From Perca fluviatilis (lineage: Eukaryota; Chordata; Actinopteri; Perciformes; Percidae): a stretch of 64,000 bases of DNA. Of the stretch, positions 37,321 to 45,294 are shown in pieces. The translations under genes and the position numbers were made by a program. The stretch is from assembly GCF_010015445.1 (NCBI RefSeq), contig NC_053114.1, positions 31,982,079-32,046,078 on the forward strand, written 5' to 3'. The first letter of the stretch is position 1. Every line of letters starts with the position of its first letter. The notes beneath the pieces are model-generated. The model did not search any database and was not told the origin of the DNA. It saw nothing but the letters and a program-made list of their open reading frames with translations.

Positions 37321-37937
37321 ACACACACAGTCTCTTTATTTGTGGTAAATGATTTACCTCTGAACAGAAGTATAGATTCATATACCTATAAATTCAAACA
37401 CACAGCGTATAAAAGTCACTGTTCTTGCATCCTGCAGGTGACGGTGTGTTTTGTGAGTTCTAGACCTCACTCTGTCAACATCAGCACCACAGGGCTGCTG
37501 TTCAGTGGCCTTCTCCTCTGTTTTGCTGACTCCTTTGTGACTCCTGTGTTCCTCAAGAAGTTCACCTTCCTCAAAGGTACAAAGGCAGACCAAACACAGA
37601 CAATGTAAAAAAAAATATACCGCTGTAGGTGTTACAGATGGCGCGTTTGCAATTAGTACTTTTTAATAACGGCACTGTACAGAGCAAGCTATATATGAAA
37701 TCTCAGATCTCATTTTGATTGGCTAAATGTGCTAAAGTCTCTATCCCCCTCCATTCTGTGTGCCTCGCTGTAGGTGCGACACTGTGTGTCATCAGCGCAG
37801 ACCGTAGCTCTTTGAGGCAGACGGTGGGCAGGCTGGAGCTGGAGGAGGAGTGGAGGTTCAGGCTCAGCGATGAATTCCAGACTGCCAACGCCAAGGAGGA
37901 CCGACCGCTCTTCTTCCTTACTGGAAAACATATATGA
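17000..37937 (+). CDS. greb1: greb1, growth regulation by estrogen in breast cancer 1, complete coding region (33 coding exons)
   Basis: GREB1 is a large nuclear protein, an early oestrogen-response gene product and oestrogen-receptor cofactor; the family is reported to carry a circularly permuted SF2-helicase-like region and a TAGT-type glycosyltransferase-like domain. The joined exons give 2010 residues from MGNSYAGQL to LTGKHI, matching known GREB1 almost end to end. Visible landmarks: C-x2-C at 152-155, basic PPKKRHKGW at 299-307, acidic [10 protein letters not shown] before residue 1159, a Gln/Pro/Ser-rich stretch about 1195-1310, Walker-A-like GPPQVGKT at 1414-1421 and HHCEQCH at 1533-1539. 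Coding exons: 17000-17153, 17312-17419, 17947-18123, 19125-19307, 21986-22099, 22431-22568, 24708-24869, 24991-25113, 25931-26116, 26393-26529, 26792-27068, 27179-27307, 27414-27626, 27935-28132, 28247-28430, 28610-28793, 28883-29019, 29175-29526, 29669-29784, 30036-30241, 30347-30962, 31941-32097, 32191-32293, 32547-32702, 32877-33013, 33167-33328, 34972-35176, 35339-35501, 35644-35762, 36389-36621, 37082-37282, 37438-37576, 37774-37937. The neighbouring lpin1 favours greb1 over the paralogue greb1l. Confidence 0.96.
17312..17419 (+). CDS. greb1: greb1 exon 3
   Basis: Residues 52-87: an acidic run [11 protein letters not shown], then [11 protein letters not shown], which matches mammalian GREB1. 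Acceptor CACCAG, donor GTTTGT, phase 1 at both ends. Confidence 0.93.
17947..18123 (+). CDS. greb1: greb1 exon 4
   Basis: Residues 88-146, including [24 protein letters not shown] and HNALLG, all highly conserved. Acceptor CCACAG, donor GTGAGG, phase 1. Confidence 0.95.
18211..18375 (+). repeat. Common percomorph repeat, degraded copy (greb1 intron 4)
   Basis: AGGAATAGTT...AAGAGTGAGAT...TAGCTTAGCATCAAGACTGG and CCAGGCTCTCTCCAAATT follow the order of a repeat also seen at 59711-59850. Classification unknown. Confidence 0.55.
19125..19307 (+). CDS. greb1: greb1 exon 5
   Basis: Residues 147-207. Contains a C-x2-C pair (GNCIGCG) and [12 protein letters not shown], then [12 protein letters not shown]. 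The paired cysteines may bind zinc with others elsewhere in the protein (inference). Donor GTAAGT, phase 1. Confidence 0.95.
19956..21420. mobile_element. 1.46-kb TTAA-flanked TIR element in greb1 intron 5
   Basis: TTAA at 19956-19959 and 21417-21420 flank inverted ends: left AGTTGTAGTCCGTACGATT, and complement of the right AGTTATTGTCCGTTAGATT. The interior is GC-richer than the intron around it and carries a 168-codon minus-strand ORF (20291-20797) with no transposase resemblance, so I read it as a non-autonomous piggyBac-like transposon. Confidence 0.65.
21986..22099 (+). CDS. greb1: greb1 exon 6
   Basis: Residues 208-245 ([15 protein letters not shown]...HTPGSYT). This is a poorly conserved linker, recognised by frame, by acceptor TTTCAG and donor GTAACA, and by clean joining to its neighbours. 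It follows the large intron 5. Confidence 0.8.
22431..22568 (+). CDS. greb1: greb1 exon 7, with NAGNAG acceptor
   Basis: Residues 246-291, a variable linker ending in [13 protein letters not shown]. The acceptor is AACAGCAG; using the second CAG would drop one alanine codon without breaking frame. Donor GTACAG, phase 1. Confidence 0.82.
22780..23335. repeat. Possible TIR element in greb1 intron 7
   Basis: CTATAAAGGTAGAAGGAGGTA at the left and, complemented from the right, CTTTAAAGGTATATTATGC share only a short core. The CpG-containing interior differs from its flanks. Weak call. Confidence 0.3.
23941..24185 (+). repeat. Interspersed repeat with AAGT tail (greb1 intron 7)
   Basis: (AGTA)n at 23941-23960 leads into AACTTTATTTATATAGCACC, then AAAGTGCTTTACAG, GATGAGTCTTCAGGTG and AGAGTTCCAGAGCC, a phrase order common in fish genomes. 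A shorter relative lies at 31598-31690. Confidence 0.6.
24378..24640. repeat. Probable interspersed repeat (greb1 intron 7)
   Basis: TTTTTGGCGTCGTTGGGCAA, TCTTTCAGCATATTGTAATC and GGTCTGAGAGAAAACTAGAC are phrases I recall from repeated fish elements. It ends near the acceptor of exon 8. Boundaries not defined. Confidence 0.4.
24708..24869 (+). CDS. greb1: greb1 exon 8
   Basis: Residues 292-345, beginning [16 protein letters not shown]. The basic block is conserved in GREB1 and is a candidate nuclear-localisation signal (inference). A Ser/Thr-rich tail follows. Acceptor CCGCAG, donor GTAAAA. Confidence 0.93.
24991..25113 (+). CDS. greb1: greb1 exon 9
   Basis: Residues 346-386, ending [18 protein letters not shown], which matches VPDNLLKICKAKPVIFKG of the mammalian protein. 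Acceptor TTCCAG, donor GTCAGT, phase 1. Confidence 0.93.
25931..26116 (+). CDS. greb1: greb1 exon 10
   Basis: Residues 387-448: [18 protein letters not shown] through [12 protein letters not shown], conserved with mammals. Acceptor ATACAG, donor GTCAGT, phase 1. Confidence 0.95.
26393..26529 (+). CDS. greb1: greb1 exon 11
   Basis: Residues 449-494, including [19 protein letters not shown] and EIRQYQQP. The acceptor is AACCAAG at 26392; a nearby CAG at 26401-26403 would break frame. The exon ends in phase 0 at donor GTGAGA. Confidence 0.93.
26792..27068 (+). CDS. greb1: greb1 exon 12
   Basis: Residues 495-586. A Pro/Gln-rich start is followed by [17 protein letters not shown] and [13 protein letters not shown], the start of a conserved alpha/beta region. 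Acceptor CTCCAG, donor GTGGGA, phase 1. Confidence 0.95.
27179..27307 (+). CDS. greb1: greb1 exon 13
   Basis: Residues 587-629 ([22 protein letters not shown]...). It aligns to the VTGKYQARILSESLL region of mammalian GREB1. Acceptor TTGCAG, donor GTTTGT, phase 1. Confidence 0.93.
27414..27626 (+). CDS. greb1: greb1 exon 14
   Basis: Residues 630-700. DGDLDSLLD is conserved; the remainder is a Ser/Pro/Lys-rich low-complexity linker with repeated SPK motifs, longer than I recall for the mammalian protein. Donor GTGAGA, phase 1. Confidence 0.9.
27935..28132 (+). CDS. greb1: greb1 exon 15
   Basis: Residues 701-766: [30 protein letters not shown] and [12 protein letters not shown], among the most conserved segments of GREB1. 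Acceptor TGTGTAG, donor GTTAGT, phase 1. Confidence 0.96.
28247..28430 (+). CDS. greb1: greb1 exon 16
   Basis: Residues 767-827: [14 protein letters not shown] through [21 protein letters not shown] is conserved and looks like a structural or active-site loop (inference). Donor GTGTGT, phase 2. Confidence 0.95.
28610..28793 (+). CDS. greb1: greb1 exon 17
   Basis: Residues 828-889: [20 protein letters not shown], then [20 protein letters not shown]. Acceptor TTCAG, donor GTAAGA, ending phase 0. Confidence 0.95.
28883..29019 (+). CDS. greb1: greb1 exon 18
   Basis: Residues 890-934: [16 protein letters not shown] and [13 protein letters not shown]. Acceptor TGTGTAG after a short GT run, donor GTAGCA (non-consensus at +4), phase 2. 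Confidence 0.94.
29130..29170 (+). repeat. (CT)n tract forming the exon 19 polypyrimidine tract
   Basis: About 20 uninterrupted TC units end four bases before the AG of the greb1 exon 19 acceptor. Confidence 0.97.
29175..29526 (+). CDS. greb1: greb1 exon 19 (after a CT-microsatellite acceptor)
   Basis: Residues 935-1052: [33 protein letters not shown] and [16 protein letters not shown]. The intron ends in a pure (CT)n run and then CTAG. Donor GTGGGG, phase 0. Confidence 0.95.
29669..29784 (+). CDS. greb1: greb1 exon 20
   Basis: Residues 1053-1090: [19 protein letters not shown], then [18 protein letters not shown]. Acceptor CTGCAG, donor GTACAC, phase 2. Confidence 0.95.
30036..30241 (+). 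CDS. greb1: greb1 exon 21
   Basis: Residues 1091-1159: [15 protein letters not shown] and [14 protein letters not shown], then [18 protein letters not shown], an acidic run conserved with mammals and a candidate CK2 target (inference). Donor GTGAGA, phase 1. Confidence 0.95.
30347..30962 (+). CDS. greb1: greb1 exon 22 (Gln/Pro/Ser-rich, largest exon)
   Basis: Residues 1160-1364. The middle is almost entirely Q, P, S and H in a loose repeated PQ/SQ pattern; mammals have a Ser-rich linker here. The end, [18 protein letters not shown]...WASSFR, returns to conserved sequence. Two other frames are also open across this exon but are shadows. Donor GTAAAA, phase 2. Confidence 0.94.
31080..31320 (+). 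repeat. LINE 3'-end-like fragment with (TTGA)n tail (greb1 intron 22)
   Basis: Ends GACAAATAAAATTGATTGATTGAT, a short tandem tail typical of L2/CR1-type retroposon 3' ends. No coding remains are visible. Confidence 0.5.
31598..31690 (+). repeat. Relative of the 23941 repeat (greb1 intron 22)
   Basis: AAACTTTATTTCTATAGTGC, CTTTCAAAAACAG, GGTGCTTCACA repeats the phrase order seen at 23960-24020 with substitutions. Confidence 0.5.
31941..32097 (+). CDS. greb1: greb1 exon 23
   Basis: Residues 1365-1417: [20 protein letters not shown] and [12 protein letters not shown]. It ends in the middle of a Walker-A-like motif that is completed by the next exon. Donor GTACTT, phase 0. Confidence 0.96.
32191..32293 (+). 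CDS. greb1: greb1 exon 24
   Basis: Residues 1418-1451: [20 protein letters not shown], then [17 protein letters not shown] completes GPPQVGKT. Acceptor GGTCAG, donor GTCAGT, phase 1. Confidence 0.95.
32547..32702 (+). CDS. greb1: greb1 exon 25
   Basis: Residues 1452-1503, with [16 protein letters not shown] conserved; the preceding [12 protein letters not shown] is variable. Acceptor ATTTAG, donor GTAGGC, phase 1. Confidence 0.93.
32877..33013 (+). CDS. greb1: greb1 exon 26
   Basis: Residues 1504-1549: [20 protein letters not shown], then [17 protein letters not shown]. The H-H-C-x2-C-H cluster is a plausible metal-binding site (inference). Acceptor TCCAAG, donor GTCAGC, phase 0. Confidence 0.96.
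33167..33328 (+). CDS. greb1: greb1 exon 27
   Basis: Residues 1550-1603: [44 protein letters not shown]. Donor GTGAGT, phase 0. A 1.6-kb repeat-rich intron follows. Confidence 0.95.
34454..34632. mobile_element. hAT-like repeat end in greb1 intron 27
   Basis: The right boundary GTAACGCGTTACTCCCAACACTG-type terminus (ending 34632) is the familiar fish hAT end; GGTGTTGGGAAAT at 34455 may be the degraded left end. Dense in GTAA/TTAC words. No target duplication seen. Confidence 0.5.
34972..35176 (+). CDS. greb1: greb1 exon 28
   Basis: Residues 1604-1671: [40 protein letters not shown] and [12 protein letters not shown], nearly identical to mammals and part of the glycosyltransferase-like C-terminal half. 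Acceptor CCCCAG, donor GTACGT, phase 1. Confidence 0.97.
35339..35501 (+). CDS. greb1: greb1 exon 29
   Basis: Residues 1672-1725: [19 protein letters not shown], then [22 protein letters not shown] in ADDSCVMW recalls the acidic metal-binding pair of glycosyltransferases, but this is inference. Donor GTACAT after CGCAA, phase 2. Confidence 0.93.
35644..35762 (+). CDS. greb1: greb1 exon 30
   Basis: Residues 1726-1765: [19 protein letters not shown], then [20 protein letters not shown]. Frame requires the acceptor TCGTTAG at 35641-35643; the stronger-looking TTCCAG eight bases downstream would shift frame. Donor GTCAGG, phase 1. Confidence 0.88.
36389..36621 (+). CDS. greb1: greb1 exon 31
   Basis: Residues 1766-1843: [39 protein letters not shown] and [16 protein letters not shown]. 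Acceptor ATCCAG, donor GTAGAT, phase 0. Confidence 0.96.
37082..37282 (+). CDS. greb1: greb1 exon 32
   Basis: Residues 1844-1910: [20 protein letters not shown] and [15 protein letters not shown]. The donor GTACAC runs straight into a (CA)n microsatellite. Phase 0. Confidence 0.96.
37283..37330 (+). repeat. (CA)n at the greb1 exon 32 donor
   Basis: The intron starts GTACACAC and continues as CA units with one TACA break. Confidence 0.97.
37438..37576 (+). CDS. greb1: greb1 exon 33
   Basis: Residues 1911-1956: [19 protein letters not shown], then [14 protein letters not shown]. Acceptor CTGCAG, donor GTACAA, phase 1. Confidence 0.96.
37774..37937 (+). CDS. greb1: greb1 exon 34 (terminal coding exon)
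   Basis: Residues 1957-2010 and TGA at 37935-37937: [38 protein letters not shown] and the family C-terminus LTGKHI. Acceptor GCTGTAG. Confidence 0.97.
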
Positions 37938-38960
37938 CTGAAACACACGTAAACAGTGGAGTCCCGGTCAGGACTGAAATCACTTGAATTGCCAAAGAGA
38001 GGAAATGTACTAGAGTGCTTTTTCATAGCATGACAGTGTGCACCAACATAGGTTCTGAATGGACAATAACGTGTTATTGCCAAAGAAAAAAGGAAATCAT
38101 TTTTCAAAATACATCTTTTATGTGGCCTTTATTGAGACATGGTTATCCTGTGAGTTAGCAAAAGATTGTTCAGAAAACATTAAGGACTTTTCAGGAAGAT
38201 TTTTCTAGTAATGAAATGGTGTTGTTTACATTTAGTGTGGTTTATGCACCACTCAATAAATCACTTTTATGTAATCTTAGAATAGTTATCTTTTTCATCC
38301 ACTAGAATTTGTTTCCCTATAATAAAAAATACACATTAACTAAAAGAAAAACCTGGTGACAAAAAGGTTAACGGATTCATCTTGTAAAAAGTCAAGAAAC
38401 TCACTAGACTCAGTAATTGCAGTTGCTGCTTTTGTATTTCTTCATATGTGTCTGCAGATGTATCTGTGTTCAAGTTTGTATTGCAATATCACAGTGTTCT
38501 GCACATTTCCTTGCAGGTCCACACAATATGAGAAGCTTTGAAAAAGGGTAGAAACAATCATATGTGTGTGCAATGGTAGCCGATTTTTGGCAACAAACTT
38601 TCAGTTGGCCGATTTCTTTGAGGTTTGTTTTGCATGTCTGTTTTTACATATGGAATATTTTGCATATATTTGGTCAGATTTGCATAATGTAAAAAAGTAC
38701 TTATTCAGTGTTTGTACAAGAAATAGTATTGTGTTTGGATGTAGAACATTTGTTATGCTTAATGCTTCATAGACTGAATGAGGATTGTATTTGTTACTGT
38801 AGAAGAAACAAATCCACGGTGTGTTGGAAGCATTAACAATGTACAGTTTTGTATGCCTTTAATTGTATAAATGTACAGACATTTTAAATGTCTTTCCTGT
38901 GTGTGTTTGTATGTCCCTAGTATATTTCAAACAGAATTGAACAGGCCCTAACTAAATTTA
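37938..38960 (+). other. greb1: greb1 3' UTR (extent uncertain) with candidate polyadenylation signals
   Basis: AT-rich sequence after the greb1 stop. AATAAA occurs at 38255-38260 and again at 38321-38326. Which is used, or whether a longer UTR runs on to about 38960, cannot be told from sequence. Confidence 0.5.
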
Positions 38961-39865
38961 TCAGAACTTCACAATATGCAGATAAAGATTTACTTTCTCC
39001 TTTTACAACTACTTTGGACTTGAAGGTTTGTAGCCTAAAGGCCGGGGTGGATTTGACAAATTAGTCTGCACACTTCCTAATACTGTCTGTCACAAGTTGA
39101 TGAGTGTTCCAAATAATATTATATGACTTGTATGACCAATCTCACTAGAATATCTCATCATCTAACTCTTACAGCCAAGTATAGTTAGCCAAAACTGGCT
39201 GGCTGAAAAAAGTCTAAAGTGCACAAAATGGGTATTGTCCCTGTCAGCAGTACCCTGTGCCAGTATTCGATGATGCTCCCCCCTATTTTGTGTACAGTGT
39301 GTGTGTGAGTGCGTGCTTGTGTGTGTGTGTGTGCGCGCGCATGCGTGTGTGTGTGTGTGTGGAGACCGGTGTCAGACAGGCAACTGAAGCAGCAGTAGGG
39401 TCCAGCACCTCCGGACCCTCTCAGATTTCCTCCAAGTACTCCGTTCCCAGAACACACTTGTTGATAAATTTAGTCTTAAGCACTCACTGCAAATCGCACA
39501 AGCATCCACTTCTCAGATTTAGGAGTCAAAGAACTCATCCAGAACCACCCAGGAGAGCTTTTGCACCATCTTGAAGAGATTTAATCAGAATTAGGAGGGT
39601 AGGATTTTTCTTAAACATCACCTGCATCTGTCAAGACATGGAGCCATGACCCACGTGGAAGAGCAAGACTCCAGCAGCCACAGTGAGGATGACAGCCTCA
39701 ACGACAGCTGGTCCTGGGTAACAAAACCAAAATAATATGTACCGCAGGCTATGTATAATAATTGTGTATTTAAATCTGTTTGGGTTAATTGTTTAAGTCC
39801 AAAACCTAAATAAAGTGTTGACCAGCTAGCAATACAAAGCGCAGAGAAGCTCAGATTACAACACA

Positions 39866-39978
39866 CAGTGAGAGAGTGTGACTTCATTCTCTGCTCAGGA
39901 CACCATTACTCCACTATATATTTACATAACAAATTGTTGTTATATATTAATGTTCTGAATATTGAGTACAGCCCCTTC
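39866..39978 (+). repeat. Interspersed repeat copy B (paralogous to 9477-9597)
   Basis: GAGTGTGACTTCATTCTCTG through GAGTACAGCCCCTT. It lies about 65 bases before the second duplicated segment at 40044, so the two may be parts of one composite repeat. Confidence 0.65.
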
Positions 39979-40043
39979 AAAATGTGTTAATTTCCGAATA
40001 CATTATTTGAAAGACTGCATCAATTGTAATTTCTAGGCAGTTA

Positions 40044-40277
40044 AGTGGTCCTTTTTCATTTTCATTGATCTAACCATTTTAGATTTTGCTAAAGGCATTA
40101 CTATCCTATTACTCGTAAAACGTCTCCAAGCACCATTACTGTATCAGCGACTAAAATACCTAGGCTGAAAACAACCAGCAACAGGGACCAACTGACCGGT
40201 CAGAGGGTCTTCAGTTGCTTTCCTAGAAAACTAGGCTGTGTCCTTAAAAACACTGATGAAATAGCATGCTCATTCTG

Positions 40278-40300
<23 letters not shown>
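40044..40300 (+). repeat. Segment duplicated at 15137-15600, copy 2 (intergenic)
   Basis: The same two blocks lie almost side by side (40048-40168 and 40183-40277) and also end in a (GT)n tract. The copy has about 30 extra bases (TCTTCAGTTGCTTTCC...) after the GACCGGTC palindrome. Confidence 0.75.
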
Positions 40301-40315
<15 letters not shown>

Positions 40316-40316
40316 T
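40277..40316 (+). repeat. (GT)n microsatellite at the end of duplicated segment copy 2
   Basis: About 18 GT units with one GCGT, then CTGT/CTAT variants. Confidence 0.95.
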
Positions 40317-42135
40317 GTGTCTATGTCTATGTATCTGTATTTGTGAGAGAAAGTGTGCTTGTTTGTGTCCATATGCTGTACTTTACAGCCTGTTCTCAGT
40401 GTGTGTGCAGGTTCATAAAGTTAAAACATGTGAGCTTTTGTTTGTGTGCCAGGTCATCAGCTCATATCTCCCCGCATGACCTCTAGCCCACGTACTTATA
40501 AAAGCATATTACACCACAGCTAGCCAAACTATTTCATAACAGTCCCACCATGCAGAGACCTGTAAGTGGCTCTGTGGGCTCAGGCAGCACCTCCACATTT
40601 CCTCCTCCTTTAGCCCTTTTGTTGTGTCAGGTAGTGCATCACAGAATGCGTGTCATGCTGTAATTTGAATGATGCATGTCCAGTACACATACAATTTGGA
40701 AACCTTTATTGTCCACAGCCTTGAATGCTAGGCCAGCTTCCAAGAAATTCACCACCGCCTGTATATGTCACTAAAGATAAAACAATGTCTATATGCACTG
40801 TATAGACAAAATGATGACAGATTTATGATGCTCATAACCTTTGGAATCTAAAAACTACTCCACATTATATAAAATAATTTGTTATTCCAGTTAGTGAGCC
40901 ACACGAACAGCATGTACTTTTCTCTTTATAGGTGAAGAGTTGGGAAGGAATGTCCTTTTGAGGGTCAATAACACTGAATGATAGACAGCCCTTTGACTAA
41001 TAAATCATAAGGAAGATGTTTGTTCCAGCATTATTTATTTAGATCATAACACCATTTCTAGGATTCATAAGAAAGCTTTAATCAGCCATGTCTGGCCCTG
41101 TCAACCAAATTAGATTTTTCTCAAACCCTGAAGCATGCCTGTTAGGACTATGGTTAGGACTCCACATTGGGGGCGGGTTCAATAGTTCAGTTGCTATGTA
41201 TGGCTCAGGCAGCCTTTCTGATTGGCTCATGCAGCCTTACCCCCTAGAAAACACCCCCGTCTCTGTGGTGATGAAAAGAATGTATTCTTGACCTCAGAGA
41301 GAGTTCCTGGGAGAGATCAGGCTACCCCTGTCCCAGCACACCACCTTCTTCCCCTCCTCTCTCTCCACACATGAGCTGCAATGAATGAAATTCCTGAAGA
41401 GCACATATTACAGTTGTGTTCCCTTCGAACGTGCTTCTCTTTAATTCAATGATCCCCCTGTTGAATTCCAAAACATGCAGCCGATGTGATGCACTAAACA
41501 TTTTAGTGCGGTTTAAGAAAATGAAGCTTAGCCAAACGGCTGCTGGCTGTTCCTTCGTATTTACCACTCAAACAATACAGCAATATATATCTCCTCATTT
41601 ACTGTAACTACCGTATTACTCAAAATGTCTATTTCTACTATTTCTTTAAATGGTAATAAGCTTTTAGGAAGCATAGAAATAAAAAAATAGTGAAGCAGGA
41701 GACAAAATAAAGAGAAAGTAGACGAAGATAATTAAAATAAAATGATTTTGATAATCCATTTATGAATCCATTAGTTGCGTAATCCACAATAGACTTTTAG
41801 GACTTTGAATATAAATATAAATTGCTGTTTACTTTTACTGAAAATTAATTTGCGCACCAAAGCCTCAGTAAACCTACCTGCACAGGAGTAAATAAAGCAG
41901 TTATTCTCTTTCGTCACACCTCTAACTTTTTCTCTCTCAATCAAACATCCGCACAAACATTAAAAATCGGCAAATTCACTTTTTTTCCTACTCTTCTATC
42001 TCCATATTCTCTCTGTCTGTCTCTCCCCTCCCTCTTCGCCTCTAGTTGGCTACTTGTTGCTCCCTGGTGAATGGCTCAGTTCTTAGAAAACTCAACACGT
42101 GTTTCCTTGTTCCCTCTCCGGCTGCCTGGTGCTTA

Positions 42136-42273
42136 TTGTGTGTGTGTGTGTGTGTGTGTATGTGTGTGTGTGTGTGTGTGTGTGAGACCAGTGACAGTAG
42201 AAATGTATCCAGAAAATCATGAACTGTATGGCATGTTGTAACAGGAACTTTATGCGTACACACAAACACATAT

Positions 42274-42306
<33 letters not shown>

Positions 42307-42331
42307 TACACACACACACATACACACTCAC
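42136..42331 (+). repeat. Inverted pair of microsatellites, (GT)n then (CA)n
   Basis: (GT)n at 42136-42184 and (CA)n at 42262-42331 are complementary and about 80 bases apart. Confidence 0.9.
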
Positions 42332-42830
42332 ACAAAACCCATTCTCTCACATTCCTTGAAAGAAGTTTAAAAAGGTCTAGAAAAACAAAGCGAAGCCGCA
42401 GAAGTTAGATGTGAACTCAGTTGGCTGTTTGTTGGCAGTGGCTGGGCTGGTTCTCAGAATCATTAAGCAACAACTAAAGAACACTGTGTGACCCAATCAA
42501 GGGAGACTCTCTAAAGTGAAAACTCTGTGTCCAAACTCAACTCTGAGGTCAGGGAATAGCACCTTACATAATCTTCCTATAAGTTGATTACTGTAATAGT
42601 GGAACTGAACTGGTTTTGGTTGTTTGTGCAGCAGCAATTTTCATGATCTCTTGATGTTCACTGTTATAGTGGCCATATCTCTGTCAGTCTGCAGCCTTCT
42701 TCTATTTCTGTAAAGGGCATATTTAAATATATACATGCATATGTGCCAGAAGTACTCTAGCAATGACAATATATTCTTCTCAGGCTTCTTTCTGTCTATT
42801 TCTAATCTGTCAACATAATGAGACAACTAC

Positions 42831-43362
42831 TAGGCCTGTAACAATTGTAACATAATTATCTAATTGTCAATTTTTTTTTACATAATCACAGTTTCTTTGT
42901 TTAACCACAATTAATTGCTAACATTAGCTAAGTTCTTAAGGCGTATTATTGGTCACTGTTGATTTTGTGTAGATATGCGCCAAATTGTAGTTATATAAGT
43001 GGTCAGACTATATATTTTTATTATTATTTAAATTGTTAGTTGTTGGCACTTGAGCCTATACACGTTCATAGCATAAAAAATGACAAGGGGGGATACAGTT
43101 AGAAAAAATGCTTTCTGATAATAAAGAGGTGTCGTTTACTTCATAGGCTGTGTACTTGTGTTATTACATTATCTGGGTCACATAACAGTGATATAACCAA
43201 AAGATGTATCCTGGAATTCATTCAAAACTTGAATTTGTTTAAAAAAGTAATAAGTAACTAAAATTTTTTAAATTTGACTGAAAGAGACAATAATATTGTT
43301 AATCACAATTTTTTTCTGAGACAATTAATTCTACAGCAACATTTTTAATTGTCACAGCTCTA
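42831..43362. mobile_element. hAT-like non-autonomous element, intergenic
   Basis: Inverted ends TAGGCCTGTAACAATTG (left) and TAGAGCTGTGACAATTA (complement of right) are flanked by near-identical 8-bp direct repeats, ACAACTAC at 42823-42830 and GCAACTAC at 43363-43370. An 8-bp target duplication and TAG...CTA ends fit the hAT superfamily. No coding content. Confidence 0.65.
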
Positions 43363-44199
43363 GCAACTACACTACTGAGTGAACTGACAAAAAACACATA
43401 GATACTGTAGGTACTTACATTACACTTCTTATTACTTGATATTAGGTGTTAATATGTGTCAAATAACAATGATAGTTTCCTCACTTAGAAATAGTTTGTC
43501 AGTTTGAGCGTTCTTGCTGAGAGTTGAATGAAAAGTGGCATTGATCTTCTCCTCTAAGAGCATCAGCAAGAAAGCAAATAAGTGTTTTTTCCCAAAATGC
43601 AAAACAGTTCCATTCAATTGTGGCCAAACTGGAACTTCCTGAAAGACGATATTATTACACAAAGATAGCGTACAATGTTGCAGTTGCAGAGTTGTGGTTA
43701 ATGTGGTTTCTACATTTGAACAGTTTAATAAGTCTAACGTGCTGCTACTTTTAGTTAAAAACTGCGTAAGCTTTACATTCTTAATTTGCTAAAGTGAAGT
43801 CTGCCATTTGGTAATCAAAACATACTAATAATTGATTTGGAAAACATTTTGAAAACTGGGACACAGTCAGTATGTTGCACAACTACAGATGCCTTCAAGT
43901 CTTCTGAATGTCACTGCTATTCTTGTCTCCTCTGCTCCAACGCAGCAGTAACCGTGTCATCCCTGTGGAAGATTTTACTGATCTCATTTAATCTTATGGC
44001 TTCAACTTGCATTATTGTATTAGTGTTTACATAATATGGACAATACTGGGCAGATTTAACATGGCACTGTTTGATTACTGACACTTAGCCTGACAGCACT
44101 ACATGTATGGATCGATAGATCGAAAGATTGGAATGATGATATTTTTTTATCATTCACCTTGAATTGCACAATTAATGAAATCCTAGTCTATGTGCACGA

Positions 44200-44345
44200 C
44201 GTTCGACTTCCGGGAAATTCCACCTGATGTCACTCTTTACGGCCGGACGTCCGTTACCGGACGTCCGTTACCGCTTTCTTTGTGTTGTAATTAAACCCTC
44301 CTCCGCAGCGCTGTGGAGGAAGGTCTGGCAATGCGAGACTTATGA
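44200..44345. repeat. MITE-like fragment with 14-bp tandem duplication
   Basis: It ends in GGTCTGGCAATGCGAGACT, which I recall as a common percomorph repeat terminus. CCGGACGTCCGTTA is tandemly duplicated at 44243-44256 and 44257-44270. No partner terminus was found. Confidence 0.4.
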
Positions 44346-44466
44346 AAACAAAACTTCAGAGTTGAAACTGCTAAAATAAAACATCAGAGCAGCTGCTTTA
44401 ACCTGCAGCTTTACAGCATCTCACCTGCTCAAAACAGCTAGCATCGGAGGAACTAAAAATACATCC

Positions 44467-44501
44467 TTCTTCTTCTTCTTCTTCTTCTTCTTCTTCTTCT
44501 A
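44467..44501 (+). repeat. (TTC)n trinucleotide microsatellite
   Basis: Eleven to twelve uninterrupted TTC units, a homopurine/homopyrimidine tract. Confidence 0.97.
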
Positions 44502-44933
44502 ATAAGGCATACATTTTAAAGGGTTTACAAGTTTTAACTAACAACGTTTTTTAACTGTTAATGAATAGTGATCAAATGCTTAATAGATCAGTTATAAGTC
44601 ATTAATATCAACTAGGATGTGAAGTTTTTCTCTCTGAGTAATTGAAATCCAAGTCACTAATAAGTCATTAATAATGGTTCAAGAGTTTCTCCCTTTCTAA
44701 TAAATCAACAACAAAAGTAATTTTATGAATGATAATAAATCCTTAATAAGGAGTTGTTACTGTAATGGTCCAAGTCTGCAGCTGTAGATGTATAATACTT
44801 TTGATAAGTGGACCAAATGCCCTGCAGCTCTTGTCCAGAAGGTCAGGGGTCAAACAGTCCATTAGAGTGGTCTTCCTAATAATTAAAGTAAACGACAGAT
44901 CAAGTGCTGTTTTATACAGTCTATGATCAAGTG

Positions 44934-45294
44934 TAGAGGTGGGCAATATATCGATATTATATCGATATCGTGATATGAGATTAGATATCGTCTTAGATTT
45001 TGGATATCGTAATATGGCAGAAGTGGTGTCTTTTGCTGGTTTTAAAGGCTGCATTACAGTAAAGTCATGTCGTTGTCTGAACTTACCAGACAGTTGTAAC
45101 AGTTCTATTATTTATACTTTACCCACTTAGTCATTATATCCACATTACTGATGATTATTTATCAAAACTCTCATTGTGTAAATAATTTGTGTAAGCACCA
45201 ATAGTCAACACTACAATATCGTTGCGGTTTCGATATCGAGGTATTTGGTAAAAAATATCATGATATTTGATTTTCTCCATATCGCCCAGCCCTA
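44934..45294. mobile_element. hAT-like MITE with perfect 8-bp target duplication
   Basis: Ends TAGAGGTGGGCAATAT (left) and TAGGGCTGGGCGATAT (complement of right) are flanked by the exact direct repeat ATCAAGTG at 44926-44933 and 45295-45302. The interior is rich in ATCGATAT-type palindromes, as in a very common fish hAT MITE. Confidence 0.8.

Noticed and set aside
43837..44034. 65-codon ORF with a hydrophobic end, considered as a receptor fragment
   Set aside because: One short hydrophobic stretch only, no neurotensin-receptor motif and no adjoining exon.
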